A DNA stretch of 64,000 nt from Gammaproteobacteria bacterium (GTDB lineage: Bacteria; Pseudomonadota; Gammaproteobacteria; Pseudomonadales; Halieaceae), in NCBI GenBank assembly GCA_030427485.1, contig JAUICG010000016.1, positions 56,044 to 120,043 on the forward strand, given 5' to 3'. The notes below the pieces were generated by a model that saw nothing but the letters and a program-made list of their open reading frames with translations, did not search any database and was not told the DNA's origin. Below are positions 37,611 through 46,617 of this stretch, in pieces. Position numbers and translations under genes: made by a program. Every line of letters starts with the position of its first letter. Position 1 is the stretch's first letter.

Positions 37611-37644
37611 TTTATTGAGCGTTTAGCAGGAGAAACGTTCGGGA

Positions 37645-38595
37645 ATGGAAATTCGATTGGCAAATCCGCGCGGCTTTTGCGCCGGCGTTGATCGCGCGAT
37701 AGATATCGTCAACCGTGCCCTGGAGGTATTTGGCGCGCCGATTTATGTCCGTCATGAAGTGGTGCATAACAAGTTCGTAGTGGAGGATTTGCGCGCGCGT
37801 GGCGCGATCTTTGTGGATGACCTGGATGAAGTCCCGGACAATTGCATTGTTATATTCAGTGCTCACGGCGTGTCCCAGGCTGTGCGCCGGGAAGCGGGAG
37901 AGCGTTCACTCAAGGTCTTCGACGCTACCTGTCCGCTGGTAACCAAAGTACACGTGGAAGTGGCGGGGTACAGCATGCAGGGGCGCGAATGCGTGCTGAT
38001 TGGTCATCGCGGGCATCCCGAGGTAGAGGGTACGATGGGGCAGTACGATCGCCGGGCCGGCGGCGACATTTACCTTGTAGAGGATGACGAACAGGCGTCA
38101 GCGTTGGTGGTAAAGGACCCTGACAATCTTTCATACGTCACACAGACCACGCTGTCGATGGACGATACTGCAAAAGTGATCGATACACTACGAGCGCGCT
38201 ATCCCAATATCGAGGGGCCGCGAAAGGACGATATCTGCTACGCCACGCAAAATCGACAGGACGCGGTAAAGAAACTTGCCGCCGATTGCGACCTGATGCT
38301 GGTGGTGGGCTCTCCCAACAGTTCCAATTCCAACCGCTTGCGAGAACTGGCCGAGCGTATGGGAGCTGAAGCATACCTGCTGGATGGCGCAGAGGATATC
38401 AACCCAGACTGGCTGTTGGGCAAATCACGCATCGGTGTTACCGCGGGCGCATCGGCGCCGGAGGTGCTGGTTCAGGAAGTGATTGACGGATTGTGCGCGC
38501 TCGGTGCCGACACACCCATAGAGGTCGCCGGACGTCCGGAGAATGTCACTTTTTCCCTGCCTCGCGAACTGCGTATCGCCGTAAAGAACCTTTAG
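37645..38595 (+). CDS. ispH: 4-hydroxy-3-methylbut-2-enyl diphosphate reductase
   Basis: The 316-residue iron-sulfur enzyme makes isopentenyl and dimethylallyl diphosphate in the last step of the MEP pathway. Three cluster cysteines are in [12 protein letters not shown] (near 12), [11 protein letters not shown] (near 96) and the later [11 protein letters not shown] (near 196). HEVVHN and SAHGVSQ are the substrate-binding histidine motifs. AGGAG precedes the ATG by about a dozen bases. The minor pilin genes follow after 130 bp. Confidence 0.97.
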   Translation: MEIRLANPRGFCAGVDRAIDIVNRALEVFGAPIYVRHEVVHNKFVVEDLRARGAIFVDDLDEVPDNCIVIFSAHGVSQAVRREAGERSLKVFDATCPLVTKVHVEVAGYSMQGRECVLIGHRGHPEVEGTMGQYDRRAGGDIYLVEDDEQASALVVKDPDNLSYVTQTTLSMDDTAKVIDTLRARYPNIEGPRKDDICYATQNRQDAVKKLAADCDLMLVVGSPNSSNSNRLRELAERMGAEAYLLDGAEDINPDWLLGKSRIGVTAGASAPEVLVQEVIDGLCALGADTPIEVAGRPENVTFSLPRELRIAVKNL

Positions 38596-38723
38596 CTTTA
38601 GCATAGTTCTCTTGTCCGCGTATTGCCTGGGCATCAACAGGCGTCAACCTTCCGGCATATTCAACCAATAACTTGGCGTACTACGGCAGCTTTTCTAAGC
38701 TTGTCCCAGCAAGGAGAAGAGCT

Positions 38724-39287
38724 GTGGACAGGATGTTGCTGCGTGGGCCCGCCAGGGGCTTCACCCTGATCGAGATAATGATTGTGCTGGCAGTGCTTGC
38801 CACACTGCTGACAGTGGGAATCCCCCTAATGCAGGGGCAACTGGCACGCAGTCGCCTGCACGCCGAGTCCGGGCGGTTCCTGGGTGCGATTCATCTGGCC
38901 CGAAGCGAGGCGGTGAAGAGGAACCTGCCGGTGAGTATATGTCCTTCCCGGATGGCGAAAACCGGGGAGCGCGAATGCTCGGGTATCTTTGCGGAGGGCT
39001 GGATTGTATTCGCCAATGCAGACAGGGATGGGGTCGTGGATGCGGATACCGATGAAGTGCTACAGGTTTTCGAAGGCTTGCCCCCAGGATATCACCTGAC
39101 CAATCGCAGTGGTAACCGCGATGCGTATAGGTTGATTAACTACCTTCCGGACGGCTCCTCGCACAATCCCCGCACGTTCATGTTCTGCCCGCCGCAGCAT
39201 TCCGGTGTGCAGTCACTGAGTATAGTAATGAATATCGTGGGCCGCGCGCGCTTGGTGTCGGGTTGGGGTCAATGCCCTGCTGCATGA
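38724..39287 (+). CDS. Type IV pilus minor pilin, FimT/FimU (GspH) family
   Basis: I choose the GTG at 38724, seven bases after AAGGAG, giving 187 residues; ATG at 38733 is possible. A short leader ends in the prepilin peptidase site RG-FTLIEIMIVLAVLATL, with Glu at +5. The GspH-like soluble domain has the usual SEAVKRNLPVSICPS pattern. Minor pilins of this kind prime pilus assembly in the inner membrane. In Pseudomonas two such genes (fimT and fimU) occur; here only one is present. Its stop overlaps the pilV start (ATGA). Confidence 0.88.
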   Translation: MDRMLLRGPARGFTLIEIMIVLAVLATLLTVGIPLMQGQLARSRLHAESGRFLGAIHLARSEAVKRNLPVSICPSRMAKTGERECSGIFAEGWIVFANADRDGVVDADTDEVLQVFEGLPPGYHLTNRSGNRDAYRLINYLPDGSSHNPRTFMFCPPQHSGVQSLSIVMNIVGRARLVSGWGQCPAA

Positions 39288-39904
39288 CGGGAAACCGGGC
39301 TTCGCCGGCAGCAGACAAGGCTCCCGGCTTGTCCGGCCAGCTTGCTGGAAGATTCTGCGCCGGTGTCGGCATGATGGAGTTCCTGGTCGCGCTGTTGATA
39401 TTTTCCATGAGCATGATGGCCATACTGTCAATACAGCTTGTAGGCAAGAAGGCCACATTCGAAGCAAGTCAGCGCTCAACTGCCACCGCGTTGGCACGGG
39501 ATATTCTGGAACGAATCTATGCCAATTCCGGGCAGGCAATTGCCTACCGGGTTTCCGGGATAGGCGACGATGCAAAGCGCCTGCCACTCCCTGACGTCGA
39601 TTGCGCTATCGCGGCGTGCACTGCGCAGCAGTTGGCGGCGTTTGATCTGTGGCAATGGGAATCTCTGCTGCTCGGTTATGCAGAACAGGATGCAACGGGC
39701 TTCGTGGGTGGCTTGCTGTCACCGCGGGCCTGTATTGACGGCGCCAGTCGGGTGATCGATGTATCAATCAGTTGGCGCAGCGTACTGTCCGGCTCTCCCG
39801 ACACAGAGCCGGATTGTGGTATCGATGTGGAGGGCCAGAATGGTGACGCCGAGGCGCCGCAGCGTCGCCAACTCTCGGTCTCCACCTTTCTGGCGGGCGC
39901 ATAA
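39284..39904 (+). CDS. pilV: Type IV pilus modification/minor pilin PilV
   Basis: The 206-residue protein starts at an ATG overlapping the previous stop. A long leader of about 30 residues is followed by CAG-VGMMEFLVALLIFSMSMM, which places Gly at -1 and Glu at +5 of the mature pilin although the usual FTLIE wording is lost. Similarity of the following ATALARDILERIYAN segment and gene order identify PilV. It is part of the tip or priming complex with FimU, PilW and PilX. The stop overlaps the pilW ATG. Confidence 0.85.
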   Translation: MTGNRASPAADKAPGLSGQLAGRFCAGVGMMEFLVALLIFSMSMMAILSIQLVGKKATFEASQRSTATALARDILERIYANSGQAIAYRVSGIGDDAKRLPLPDVDCAIAACTAQQLAAFDLWQWESLLLGYAEQDATGFVGGLLSPRACIDGASRVIDVSISWRSVLSGSPDTEPDCGIDVEGQNGDAEAPQRRQLSVSTFLAGA

Positions 39905-40911
39905 TGAAGCATTTCAATGAATTGTTGGCCGGTAAGCACTTTGCTCAGGGCCTGACGCTGGTCGAACTGCTGGTCTCACTGTCGCTTGGTTTGCTGTTGA
40001 GTGCCGGCATGGTAAGCGCTTATCTGGTGGCGAAACGCAACCACCACTATCAGGAGGAACTGGCCCGTATACAGGAGAACGGACGATACGCCATGCGTGT
40101 ATTGTCACGGGAACTGGCCATGGCGGGGTTTCATGGTGGTCTCCCCCTGCCGACGGACTTTCCTTCCGAGTCCGTCGGCGTCGATTGCAGTGAGGAAGAT
40201 TGGGCGCTAGACAGGGCGGTATTACTCGATCTGGTGGACGACCATACAGGCCCGTCGCCGCCGCTGTCAGTGCACGATACCGAGTTTACCTGCTTTGAAC
40301 CCTCGGCTATCGCTCCTGATACGGACCTGATAGCGGTCAAGCGTACCGCCGCTGAGGCGAGTTTGTTGCGCGGTGTGCCGGCTTCGACGCTGACTGCTTC
40401 TGCCGTAGAGAGCTGGTTTCTCCGGCTGGTCCATGGCTTGGCTCCACAATGGGAGCATATTGCTCCCCGTGACCTGCGCGATGCCTCCAGGGCATTGCCA
40501 TCACTGAATTACTGGGAGGCGATTGCGCGCGTCTTCTTCATCCGGACCTATTCCACCGAAAGAGGCGACGACATTCCCTCGCTTTGCATGGAAACATTGG
40601 CCGGGAACGAATTGACCGCGCGCTGCCTGGTTGAAGGGGTGGAAAATATGCAGTTTGAATTCGGCGTAGATACCGATGACGATGGGGTTCCCAACCGGTA
40701 CATGTCCGCGCTGACGCCTGATGACCTGAGACGCGCAGTTACCGCAAGGGTCTATCTTCTACTGCGCAGCATTGGGCCCATTTCCGGATACCGGAATGAC
40801 AAGACCTATCGTCTTGGACAAAAAGTTCTGCCTGTGACGGACGATGCCTACTTGCGGCGCGTGATGAGTTCGACGGTGGTGCTTCGCAACCACACTGATC
40901 CTGTGGGTTGA
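39904..40911 (+). CDS. pilW: Type IV pilus minor pilin PilW
   Basis: The 335-residue prepilin has the cleavage site QG-LTLVELLVSLSLGLLLSAG near residue 16 and the PilW-typical RIQENGRYAMRVLSRELAMAGFHG block after the helix. Length is typical for PilW, the largest minor pilin after PilY1-associated proteins. It starts at the base where pilV stops and ends three bases before pilX. Confidence 0.92.
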   Translation: MKHFNELLAGKHFAQGLTLVELLVSLSLGLLLSAGMVSAYLVAKRNHHYQEELARIQENGRYAMRVLSRELAMAGFHGGLPLPTDFPSESVGVDCSEEDWALDRAVLLDLVDDHTGPSPPLSVHDTEFTCFEPSAIAPDTDLIAVKRTAAEASLLRGVPASTLTASAVESWFLRLVHGLAPQWEHIAPRDLRDASRALPSLNYWEAIARVFFIRTYSTERGDDIPSLCMETLAGNELTARCLVEGVENMQFEFGVDTDDDGVPNRYMSALTPDDLRRAVTARVYLLLRSIGPISGYRNDKTYRLGQKVLPVTDDAYLRRVMSSTVVLRNHTDPVG

Positions 40912-40914
40912 CTG

Positions 40915-41457
40915 ATGGCGTCGCGGAAAAATGCGCCAGTAAATTGCGTCAGTATATCGAACCAAGGTGCCGTGGTGTTGCTTGCCCTTTTGTTTCTGCT
41001 GTTGCTATCGCTGGTTGCCGCAACCGTGATGCGCTCGGCAATTCTACAGCTGAGGATGGCCGGAAACGACCAGTTTCTGGAGGAATCGCTTCATCAGGCC
41101 CAGGCCATTGCGACGGAATTGTCGCTTGATGCCGACAGTTTTTCGCTTGCTGCGGATGTAGGAGATATCAACTGTCCGCAGGGCGAGGAGGCACCGGACT
41201 GCCATCAGAGTACCTTGCGCTTACCCTCTTCGGCCCTCGAACTTGAACACTATACGCTTGAACTAAAGGTTACCAGGCAGGATCCACTGGTGTTCAAGGG
41301 CTTTCCGCTGAGGGAGAACGAGGATGCGGTGTCCAGCAGTCACAGCTTCGATGCCGCGATATTTGAGATCGCCGTGCGCCTTATCGGAAGTGATATCCGT
41401 TTCGGTAGCGCCCACATCGTGCAGGGTGTCGCTATACGTGTGCCGGCATTCCATTAG
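40915..41457 (+). CDS. pilX: Type IV pilus minor pilin PilX
   Basis: The 180-residue protein has an N-terminal hydrophobic helix after NQG-AVVLLALLFLLLLSLVA, lacking Glu at +5 as is common for PilX. The following MRSAILQLRMAGND is close to the PilX pattern. Gene order between pilW and pilY1 supports the call. It should join the minor pilin complex that recruits PilY1. Confidence 0.85.
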   Translation: MASRKNAPVNCVSISNQGAVVLLALLFLLLLSLVAATVMRSAILQLRMAGNDQFLEESLHQAQAIATELSLDADSFSLAADVGDINCPQGEEAPDCHQSTLRLPSSALELEHYTLELKVTRQDPLVFKGFPLRENEDAVSSSHSFDAAIFEIAVRLIGSDIRFGSAHIVQGVAIRVPAFH

Positions 41458-41473
41458 CACTGAGGGGGTGGTT

Positions 41474-44400
41474 GTGAAGAATTTTTTCAAGCTGACATTT
41501 TTCTTCCCACTATTGGTTGCAAATTCATCTGTCGCGGACGATACCGAGGCATATCGGTATGGTGCGGGCAGCCAGGGCGTTTATATCCAGGTGGTCATGG
41601 ACCTCGGTGACAGCAGTATGGACGCGACGCTGTGTACTTATGGTGTCGATTGCGGGCCGCCATTCATGACAGAGGAAGCCTACTATCATCTCGGGGATGT
41701 CTATAACGAAGGTGAATTGGTCACTGCACCGGGAATGTTCAAGGCTGTGCTCTCTGCGGTCCTGGACAACCCGCTGCTGGATGATCTGCATCTGTCCCTT
41801 CTCATCTCAAATCACGAGGACAATCCGACCGGCAGCCCGGGTTCTGGTTTGGGGGGCGGCACGATACTGCGGGGATATCAGCACCTGGGGACCCACCGTG
41901 ACAGTTGGATAGCCACGCTCAAGTCAGTTCCCTCTCTCCCCTCTACCACGCACCATCAACTACAGCCGCGCGAGACCTATTTCGAATGGGTGCGTTACGT
42001 CGCCGGTGGCGCGGTGCTTCTGGGCGAGAACACGGCTGGAAATTTCGGTAGTCCGGAGCCTCACCCCGATCACGATAAGAGCATTATCGCGAGCGGTAGC
42101 TACCTCACGCCGTTCACAGGGCAGCGGGCGTGCCCCAGGCTGTATTCGATACTGTTCACATTGGGGCAGCCGGCTCGCGACAGCGATCTGGACGTGGAGA
42201 TAGCGGCGCAATTTCCGGATTTGGAGCAGGGCCTGTTCGCACCATTTCTTGCACACCTGCATGAGCGCACGACCGACCTGTTGCCGCAGTTGGAAGCTGT
42301 CGTGCCGTTGCGAGAGACCTGGGTGGTCACCAGCCGTGACCGGCCGGGAGATGCCGACAGCTATGCCGCCGCGGGTGGAGGACAGCCACTTCTTTATGTA
42401 AACGACCCGGTGGAACTGCAGGCGCGATTAACCCGGGCGATGATCTCCCAGTCGGCGATTACCGGGTACTCTTCGGGGGCGGTGGTATCCGACGATGTCT
42501 TCAATCAGGGGCGGGCGCTGGATATGTTGATAGACCCGCACTTCCTGCCACAGTCCGGGACTGGTTGGCGCGGCAATCTTAAGAAACTGCAACTTCAGTA
42601 TGCAACTGAAACCGAAAACGGGCAGCGCAATTTCGAAAGTGTGGTTGATGCCAGAGGCAGGCCAGCCTACGAACTATCAGGTGAAGCCAAAGGACAGTTG
42701 CGCATGGATGCACTGACTTTCTGGACCGATGTCGCGACCTTGCCGCGGGATATCAGCGGGGTTGTCCCCGAAACGGCCGATGGTCCGGTTGTTGCCCGCG
42801 GTGGGGCTGGACAAAAGATAGACGGGTTCGCCTCTTACAGCAGAGCGCCGGGAGAGGTTGTGCAGTATTTCATCGGGGATACCAATACCGATGCGCCTGT
42901 CGATGGCTACGGCCCTCGACAGCTTTACTACGCGTCGACCGATGGACGCGATCTCCTGCCGCTTGATGCAAATGCAGCGACCGCCGATATGCTCGGTCCC
43001 GTGCTCGATCCCCAGGACGCGCTGACACAGGAGCAGCGCATTGACCTGATCAAGTGGGCGCGGGGGCAGGACATCGATAACGGAAACACCGGTCCGCGCA
43101 ACTGGATTCTGGGCGAGATCCTGCACTCTCGACCGTTTGCGCTCAACTATGGCGCCACGTCCGGCTATAGCCGGGAGAATCCCAATGTGCGCATCTTGTT
43201 CGGCAGCGGTGAGGGCGCATTCCATATTGTACAAAGCACGGATGCCAGCGGTCGTGAGTCAGGTCGCGAAGTGTTCGGGTTTTATCCGCGAGAGACATTG
43301 GGGATTCTGCAGATGCGACATGCCGGCGTCAGCGCGGCCCTGCCCAGGCAGTACGGCGTCGACGGTGCGCCAGTAGTACTGCGAGTTGATCGGAATGCTG
43401 ACGGAACACTGGAAGCGGCAGATGGCGATGAAGCCTACGTGTACTTCGGACTGCGGCGCGGCGGCTCCAGCTATTATGCCCTTGATGTGAGCGACCCGGA
43501 TACAGTACCCACACTTGCATGGAATATCAGTCGCACAGTGGGTGGGACGTTTGACGAACTTGGACTGACGTTTTCTACCCCTGTGGTCGGGAAGGTAAAC
43601 TACAGCGGCAGTCCGGTGGACGTGTTGATCTTCGCCGGGGGCTATAACGGCGGCTGGAAGGAAGATTTTTCCTCCAGGCGCGGTAAAGATCTGGATGCGA
43701 ATGACGATGCAGTAGGTAACGCGGTCTATATTGTGAATGCGCGTACAGGTGAGTTGGTATGGAAAGCGGTGAGGGGCGATACCGGCGACAGTACTAATAC
43801 CCGGTATTCTCACGCCGGTCTCGTGGACAGTATTCCATCGGAGGTGTCCGTTCTGGAGACCCCCGGCGGTATTGTTCACCGTCTGTACGTTGGCGATAGC
43901 GGCGGGGCCGTATGGCGCGTCGACCTGCCTCCGAACCCGGACAGCGCCGCCGATCATCGCAGGGATCGCTGGCTCATTACCAAACTGGCGGATCTGGGCG
44001 CAGATGCGGCGGAGACCGGCGGTTCCGCGAGCGATGACAGGCGTTTTTTTCACGCGCCCGATATTGTCCAGTCCTATGATACTGCGGGGGATTTTGACGG
44101 TGTGCTACTGCAAAGCGGGAATCGCGCCGACCCGAATGAGACTGTGGTGGAGAATGCGTTGTTCTATCTCAAAGATCGGCAAACAGTAACGGGCAGCGCT
44201 GTGGTCCGCACCGAGAATGATATCGGGCATCCGCCGGGCAGGTTTCAGATCGAAAACCTGGACGATCAAACGATCTGTATTGACGGGTCCGAAAAGGTGC
44301 AAGACGGTGAGGATGCTATCGCCTGTGGCGAGCGCAGCAGTGAAAACGGCTGGTATGTGCGCTTCGGGCACCCCGGCGAAAAAGGACTGTCCACGCCGCT

Positions 44401-44725
44401 TACCGATGGCGGCAGAGTGTTTGCCTCAACTTACACTCCCGGCGATGTAGCGCCCTGTAGCGATGGTCAGGGGCGGGGCAGGCTATATGTGCTGCGCCTT
44501 CGCAGCGGCGCCGCGGAGGCGAACGGCCAGAGGCACTATGAACTCGGTGATGGCATTCCGGCAGAGGCCATGCCTGTGGGAGAGACTATCTTTCTGCCTG
44601 GGGGAGGGATTGACCTGTACGATCTCGACCTCGACGGCCAGCGCGATGCCACCCAGTTGCTGCCCAGTCATGCCGCGAGGCTTTATCGCACCTACTGGCG
44701 GGAGCCCGGCATCGATGCGCTGTAG
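41474..44725 (+). CDS. pilY1: Type IV pilus tip-associated adhesin PilY1
   Basis: I use GTG at 41474, just after GAGGGGG; an ATG further upstream would overlap pilX. The protein has 1083 residues with a signal peptide (KNFFKLTFFFPLLVANSSVA). The N-terminal part resembles a von Willebrand A-like fold but its metal motif reads MDLGDSSMD, a weak DxSxS. The C-terminal beta-propeller is clear (ILHSRPFALNYGA, LFGSGEGAFHIV, STPVVGKVNYSGSPVDVLIFAGGYNGGW split by blades) and includes a calcium-site-like DLDANDDAVGN. PilY1 promotes pilus extension, adhesion and surface sensing. Confidence 0.9.
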   Translation: MKNFFKLTFFFPLLVANSSVADDTEAYRYGAGSQGVYIQVVMDLGDSSMDATLCTYGVDCGPPFMTEEAYYHLGDVYNEGELVTAPGMFKAVLSAVLDNPLLDDLHLSLLISNHEDNPTGSPGSGLGGGTILRGYQHLGTHRDSWIATLKSVPSLPSTTHHQLQPRETYFEWVRYVAGGAVLLGENTAGNFGSPEPHPDHDKSIIASGSYLTPFTGQRACPRLYSILFTLGQPARDSDLDVEIAAQFPDLEQGLFAPFLAHLHERTTDLLPQLEAVVPLRETWVVTSRDRPGDADSYAAAGGGQPLLYVNDPVELQARLTRAMISQSAITGYSSGAVVSDDVFNQGRALDMLIDPHFLPQSGTGWRGNLKKLQLQYATETENGQRNFESVVDARGRPAYELSGEAKGQLRMDALTFWTDVATLPRDISGVVPETADGPVVARGGAGQKIDGFASYSRAPGEVVQYFIGDTNTDAPVDGYGPRQLYYASTDGRDLLPLDANAATADMLGPVLDPQDALTQEQRIDLIKWARGQDIDNGNTGPRNWILGEILHSRPFALNYGATSGYSRENPNVRILFGSGEGAFHIVQSTDASGRESGREVFGFYPRETLGILQMRHAGVSAALPRQYGVDGAPVVLRVDRNADGTLEAADGDEAYVYFGLRRGGSSYYALDVSDPDTVPTLAWNISRTVGGTFDELGLTFSTPVVGKVNYSGSPVDVLIFAGGYNGGWKEDFSSRRGKDLDANDDAVGNAVYIVNARTGELVWKAVRGDTGDSTNTRYSHAGLVDSIPSEVSVLETPGGIVHRLYVGDSGGAVWRVDLPPNPDSAADHRRDRWLITKLADLGADAAETGGSASDDRRFFHAPDIVQSYDTAGDFDGVLLQSGNRADPNETVVENALFYLKDRQTVTGSAVVRTENDIGHPPGRFQIENLDDQTICIDGSEKVQDGEDAIACGERSSENGWYVRFGHPGEKGLSTPLTDGGRVFASTYTPGDVAPCSDGQGRGRLYVLRLRSGAAEANGQRHYELGDGIPAEAMPVGETIFLPGGGIDLYDLDLDGQRDATQLLPSHAARLYRTYWREPGIDAL

Positions 44726-44744
44726 CGCGTGGCGGAGATACACG

Positions 44745-45185
44745 ATGGCGGATCGGCGAAATGGTTTCACCCTGATAGAGATGCTCGTGGTAGTCAGTCT
44801 GGTCGTGGTTTTACTGAACCTGACGTTGCCGATGTACCAGCAGCATCTCAGGGATACGCGGCGCAGCCTGGCGGGCGCGGCGTTACGGGAAGCAATGATG
44901 CGACAGGAGCAGTATTTTCTGGATCGCAAACGCTATGCCGAAACGCTTACGGAGTTGTCCTATCCCACGCACCCCTATGCTATTGATGCGCACGGAAGCT
45001 TGGTGCACGGGGAGGCCGGGAACAGGGTCTACCTCATCAACCTGACAACGCGCGCGAATGCATTTACGCTCTACGCGGTACCGCAACTGGGTCAGGTGGC
45101 TGACACGGACTGCGGGACCTTGAGCCTGGACTCAAGCGGGGTGAAGCAGGCCTTGGGCGAGAACCCGGAACGCGGGTGCTGGTGA
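44745..45185 (+). CDS. pilE: Type IV pilin-like protein, PilE type
   Basis: The 146-residue protein starts at the ATG at 44745 behind GGCGGAGA. The leader MADRRNG is followed by FTLIEMLVVVSLVVVLLNLTLPMYQQHL, a canonical class III pilin start. The rest (MRQEQYFLDRKRYAETLTEL) is the PilE minor pilin pattern, with a C-terminal cysteine pair (DCGTLSL and GCW). It is 19 bp after pilY1; pilY2, present between them in Pseudomonas, is absent. Confidence 0.9.
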   Translation: MADRRNGFTLIEMLVVVSLVVVLLNLTLPMYQQHLRDTRRSLAGAALREAMMRQEQYFLDRKRYAETLTELSYPTHPYAIDAHGSLVHGEAGNRVYLINLTTRANAFTLYAVPQLGQVADTDCGTLSLDSSGVKQALGENPERGCW

Positions 45186-45243
45186 ATCCACTTTTATACA
45201 AGCGACAAGTTGTTCGCAGCAGGCAATGGGTGAACGCCGCAAG

Positions 45244-46617
45244 CTAGTCGTCCAGTCCAAGCTTTTTCTGCCGGTAGCGAAGGCTTCGGAAACTTATCCC
45301 GAGCAGCTTTGCGGCGGCCGTCTTGTTCCAGCGACTCTCTTCCAGGGCGGCGCTGACAATCTCCCGCTCGAGATCTTCCAAATAACCCTCGAGGTCGCCA
45401 AAGGCTTCATGTACCGAGCGTGCAGGGCCTGTGCGTTCAGCGGGCTTGGCCTCGGGGGTGGGGCTGGTGTCTATCGCGGCGCTGGAAAACTGCAAATCGT
45501 CAGCAGTTATTTTTTCACCGTCCGACAGTGCAAGTGCCCGCTCCAGCATGTTTTCCAGTTCCCGGACATTGCCGGGAAAGCGGTAATCGCTCAGTGCCGC
45601 CAGCGCGGATTTGTCCAGGTAGGCCGCTTTACTGCCTGCCGCGCAAATCCGATTCAGGATGGCGGTGGTCAATGCCGGCAGGTCTTCAAGTCGCTGGCGC
45701 AAACTGGGCACTTGAACACCGATGACATTGATTCGATAGTAGAGGTCCTGGCGGAATCGTCCAGCCTGTACCTCGGTCTCCAGGTTTTTATGAGTCGCGC
45801 TTAACAGCCTGATGTCGGTACGCTGCTCCTCGCTTGCGCCCACCGGCCGTATGGTTTTTTCCTGGATCGCCCGCAATAACTTGACCTGCATGCTCAACGG
45901 CAGGTCAGCTACCTCGTCCAGGAACAATGTGCCGCCGGCAGCGGCCTGGAACAATCCTACTTTGTCCTGGCTGGCTCCCGTAAAACTGCCTTTTACGTGG
46001 CCAAAAAGCTCGCTTTCCATTAACTCTGGAGGAATCGCACCGCAGTTCACTGCAATAAAGGGACCATCGGCGCGTCCGCCGTTGTTGTGAATCAGGCGCG
46101 CGACCACTTCTTTGCCGCTGCCGGATTCCCCATGGATATGTACTGGCGCCTGACTGCGCGCCAGCTTGGAAATCTGCTGGCGCAGTGTTTGGATCGCAGG
46201 TGCCGAGCCTATGAGTTCCTGGTCAACGGCTTCCTGTGTCCGGCTCGGATCGCCTTCCAGTTGTAGCGCGGAACTGACCAGTTTGCGCAAATGCTCCAAT
46301 TCTATCGGTTTGCTGATGAAGTCAAACGCACCGGCCTTGAGTGCAGAAATGGCGGTTTCCACACTGCCGTGGGCGGTGATCATGGCAACGGGGATCTGTG
46401 AAAACTCCTGTTGGATAAACTCCACAAGGCTGATGCCATTACCATCCGGCAGTCGCATGTCGGTCAGGCACAGGTCGGGTTGGATGCGTTCCACCATCTC
46501 CCTCGCTTCCCCCAGTGTGGCGGCGCTGTGGGTTTCCAGTCCCATTCGGCTCAGCGTGATATCCAGGAGTTCCCGAATATCCGGCTCGTCATCTACTATT
46601 AAAACGCTCTGGGTCAT
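45244..46617 (-). CDS. pilR: Sigma54-dependent response regulator PilR
   Basis: The 457-residue NtrC-type regulator has a receiver (phospho-Asp near 53 in CLTDMRLPDGNG), a sigma54 AAA+ domain (Walker A GESGSGKE, GSFTGA loop in place of GAFTGA) and a C-terminal Fis-type helix-turn-helix (NKTAAAKLLGISFRSLRYR). PilR activates transcription of the major pilin gene with RpoN. It is directly downstream of pilS on the same strand, with adjacent stop and start. Confidence 0.94.
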   Translation of the reverse strand: MTQSVLIVDDEPDIRELLDITLSRMGLETHSAATLGEAREMVERIQPDLCLTDMRLPDGNGISLVEFIQQEFSQIPVAMITAHGSVETAISALKAGAFDFISKPIELEHLRKLVSSALQLEGDPSRTQEAVDQELIGSAPAIQTLRQQISKLARSQAPVHIHGESGSGKEVVARLIHNNGGRADGPFIAVNCGAIPPELMESELFGHVKGSFTGASQDKVGLFQAAAGGTLFLDEVADLPLSMQVKLLRAIQEKTIRPVGASEEQRTDIRLLSATHKNLETEVQAGRFRQDLYYRINVIGVQVPSLRQRLEDLPALTTAILNRICAAGSKAAYLDKSALAALSDYRFPGNVRELENMLERALALSDGEKITADDLQFSSAAIDTSPTPEAKPAERTGPARSVHEAFGDLEGYLEDLEREIVSAALEESRWNKTAAAKLLGISFRSLRYRQKKLGLDD

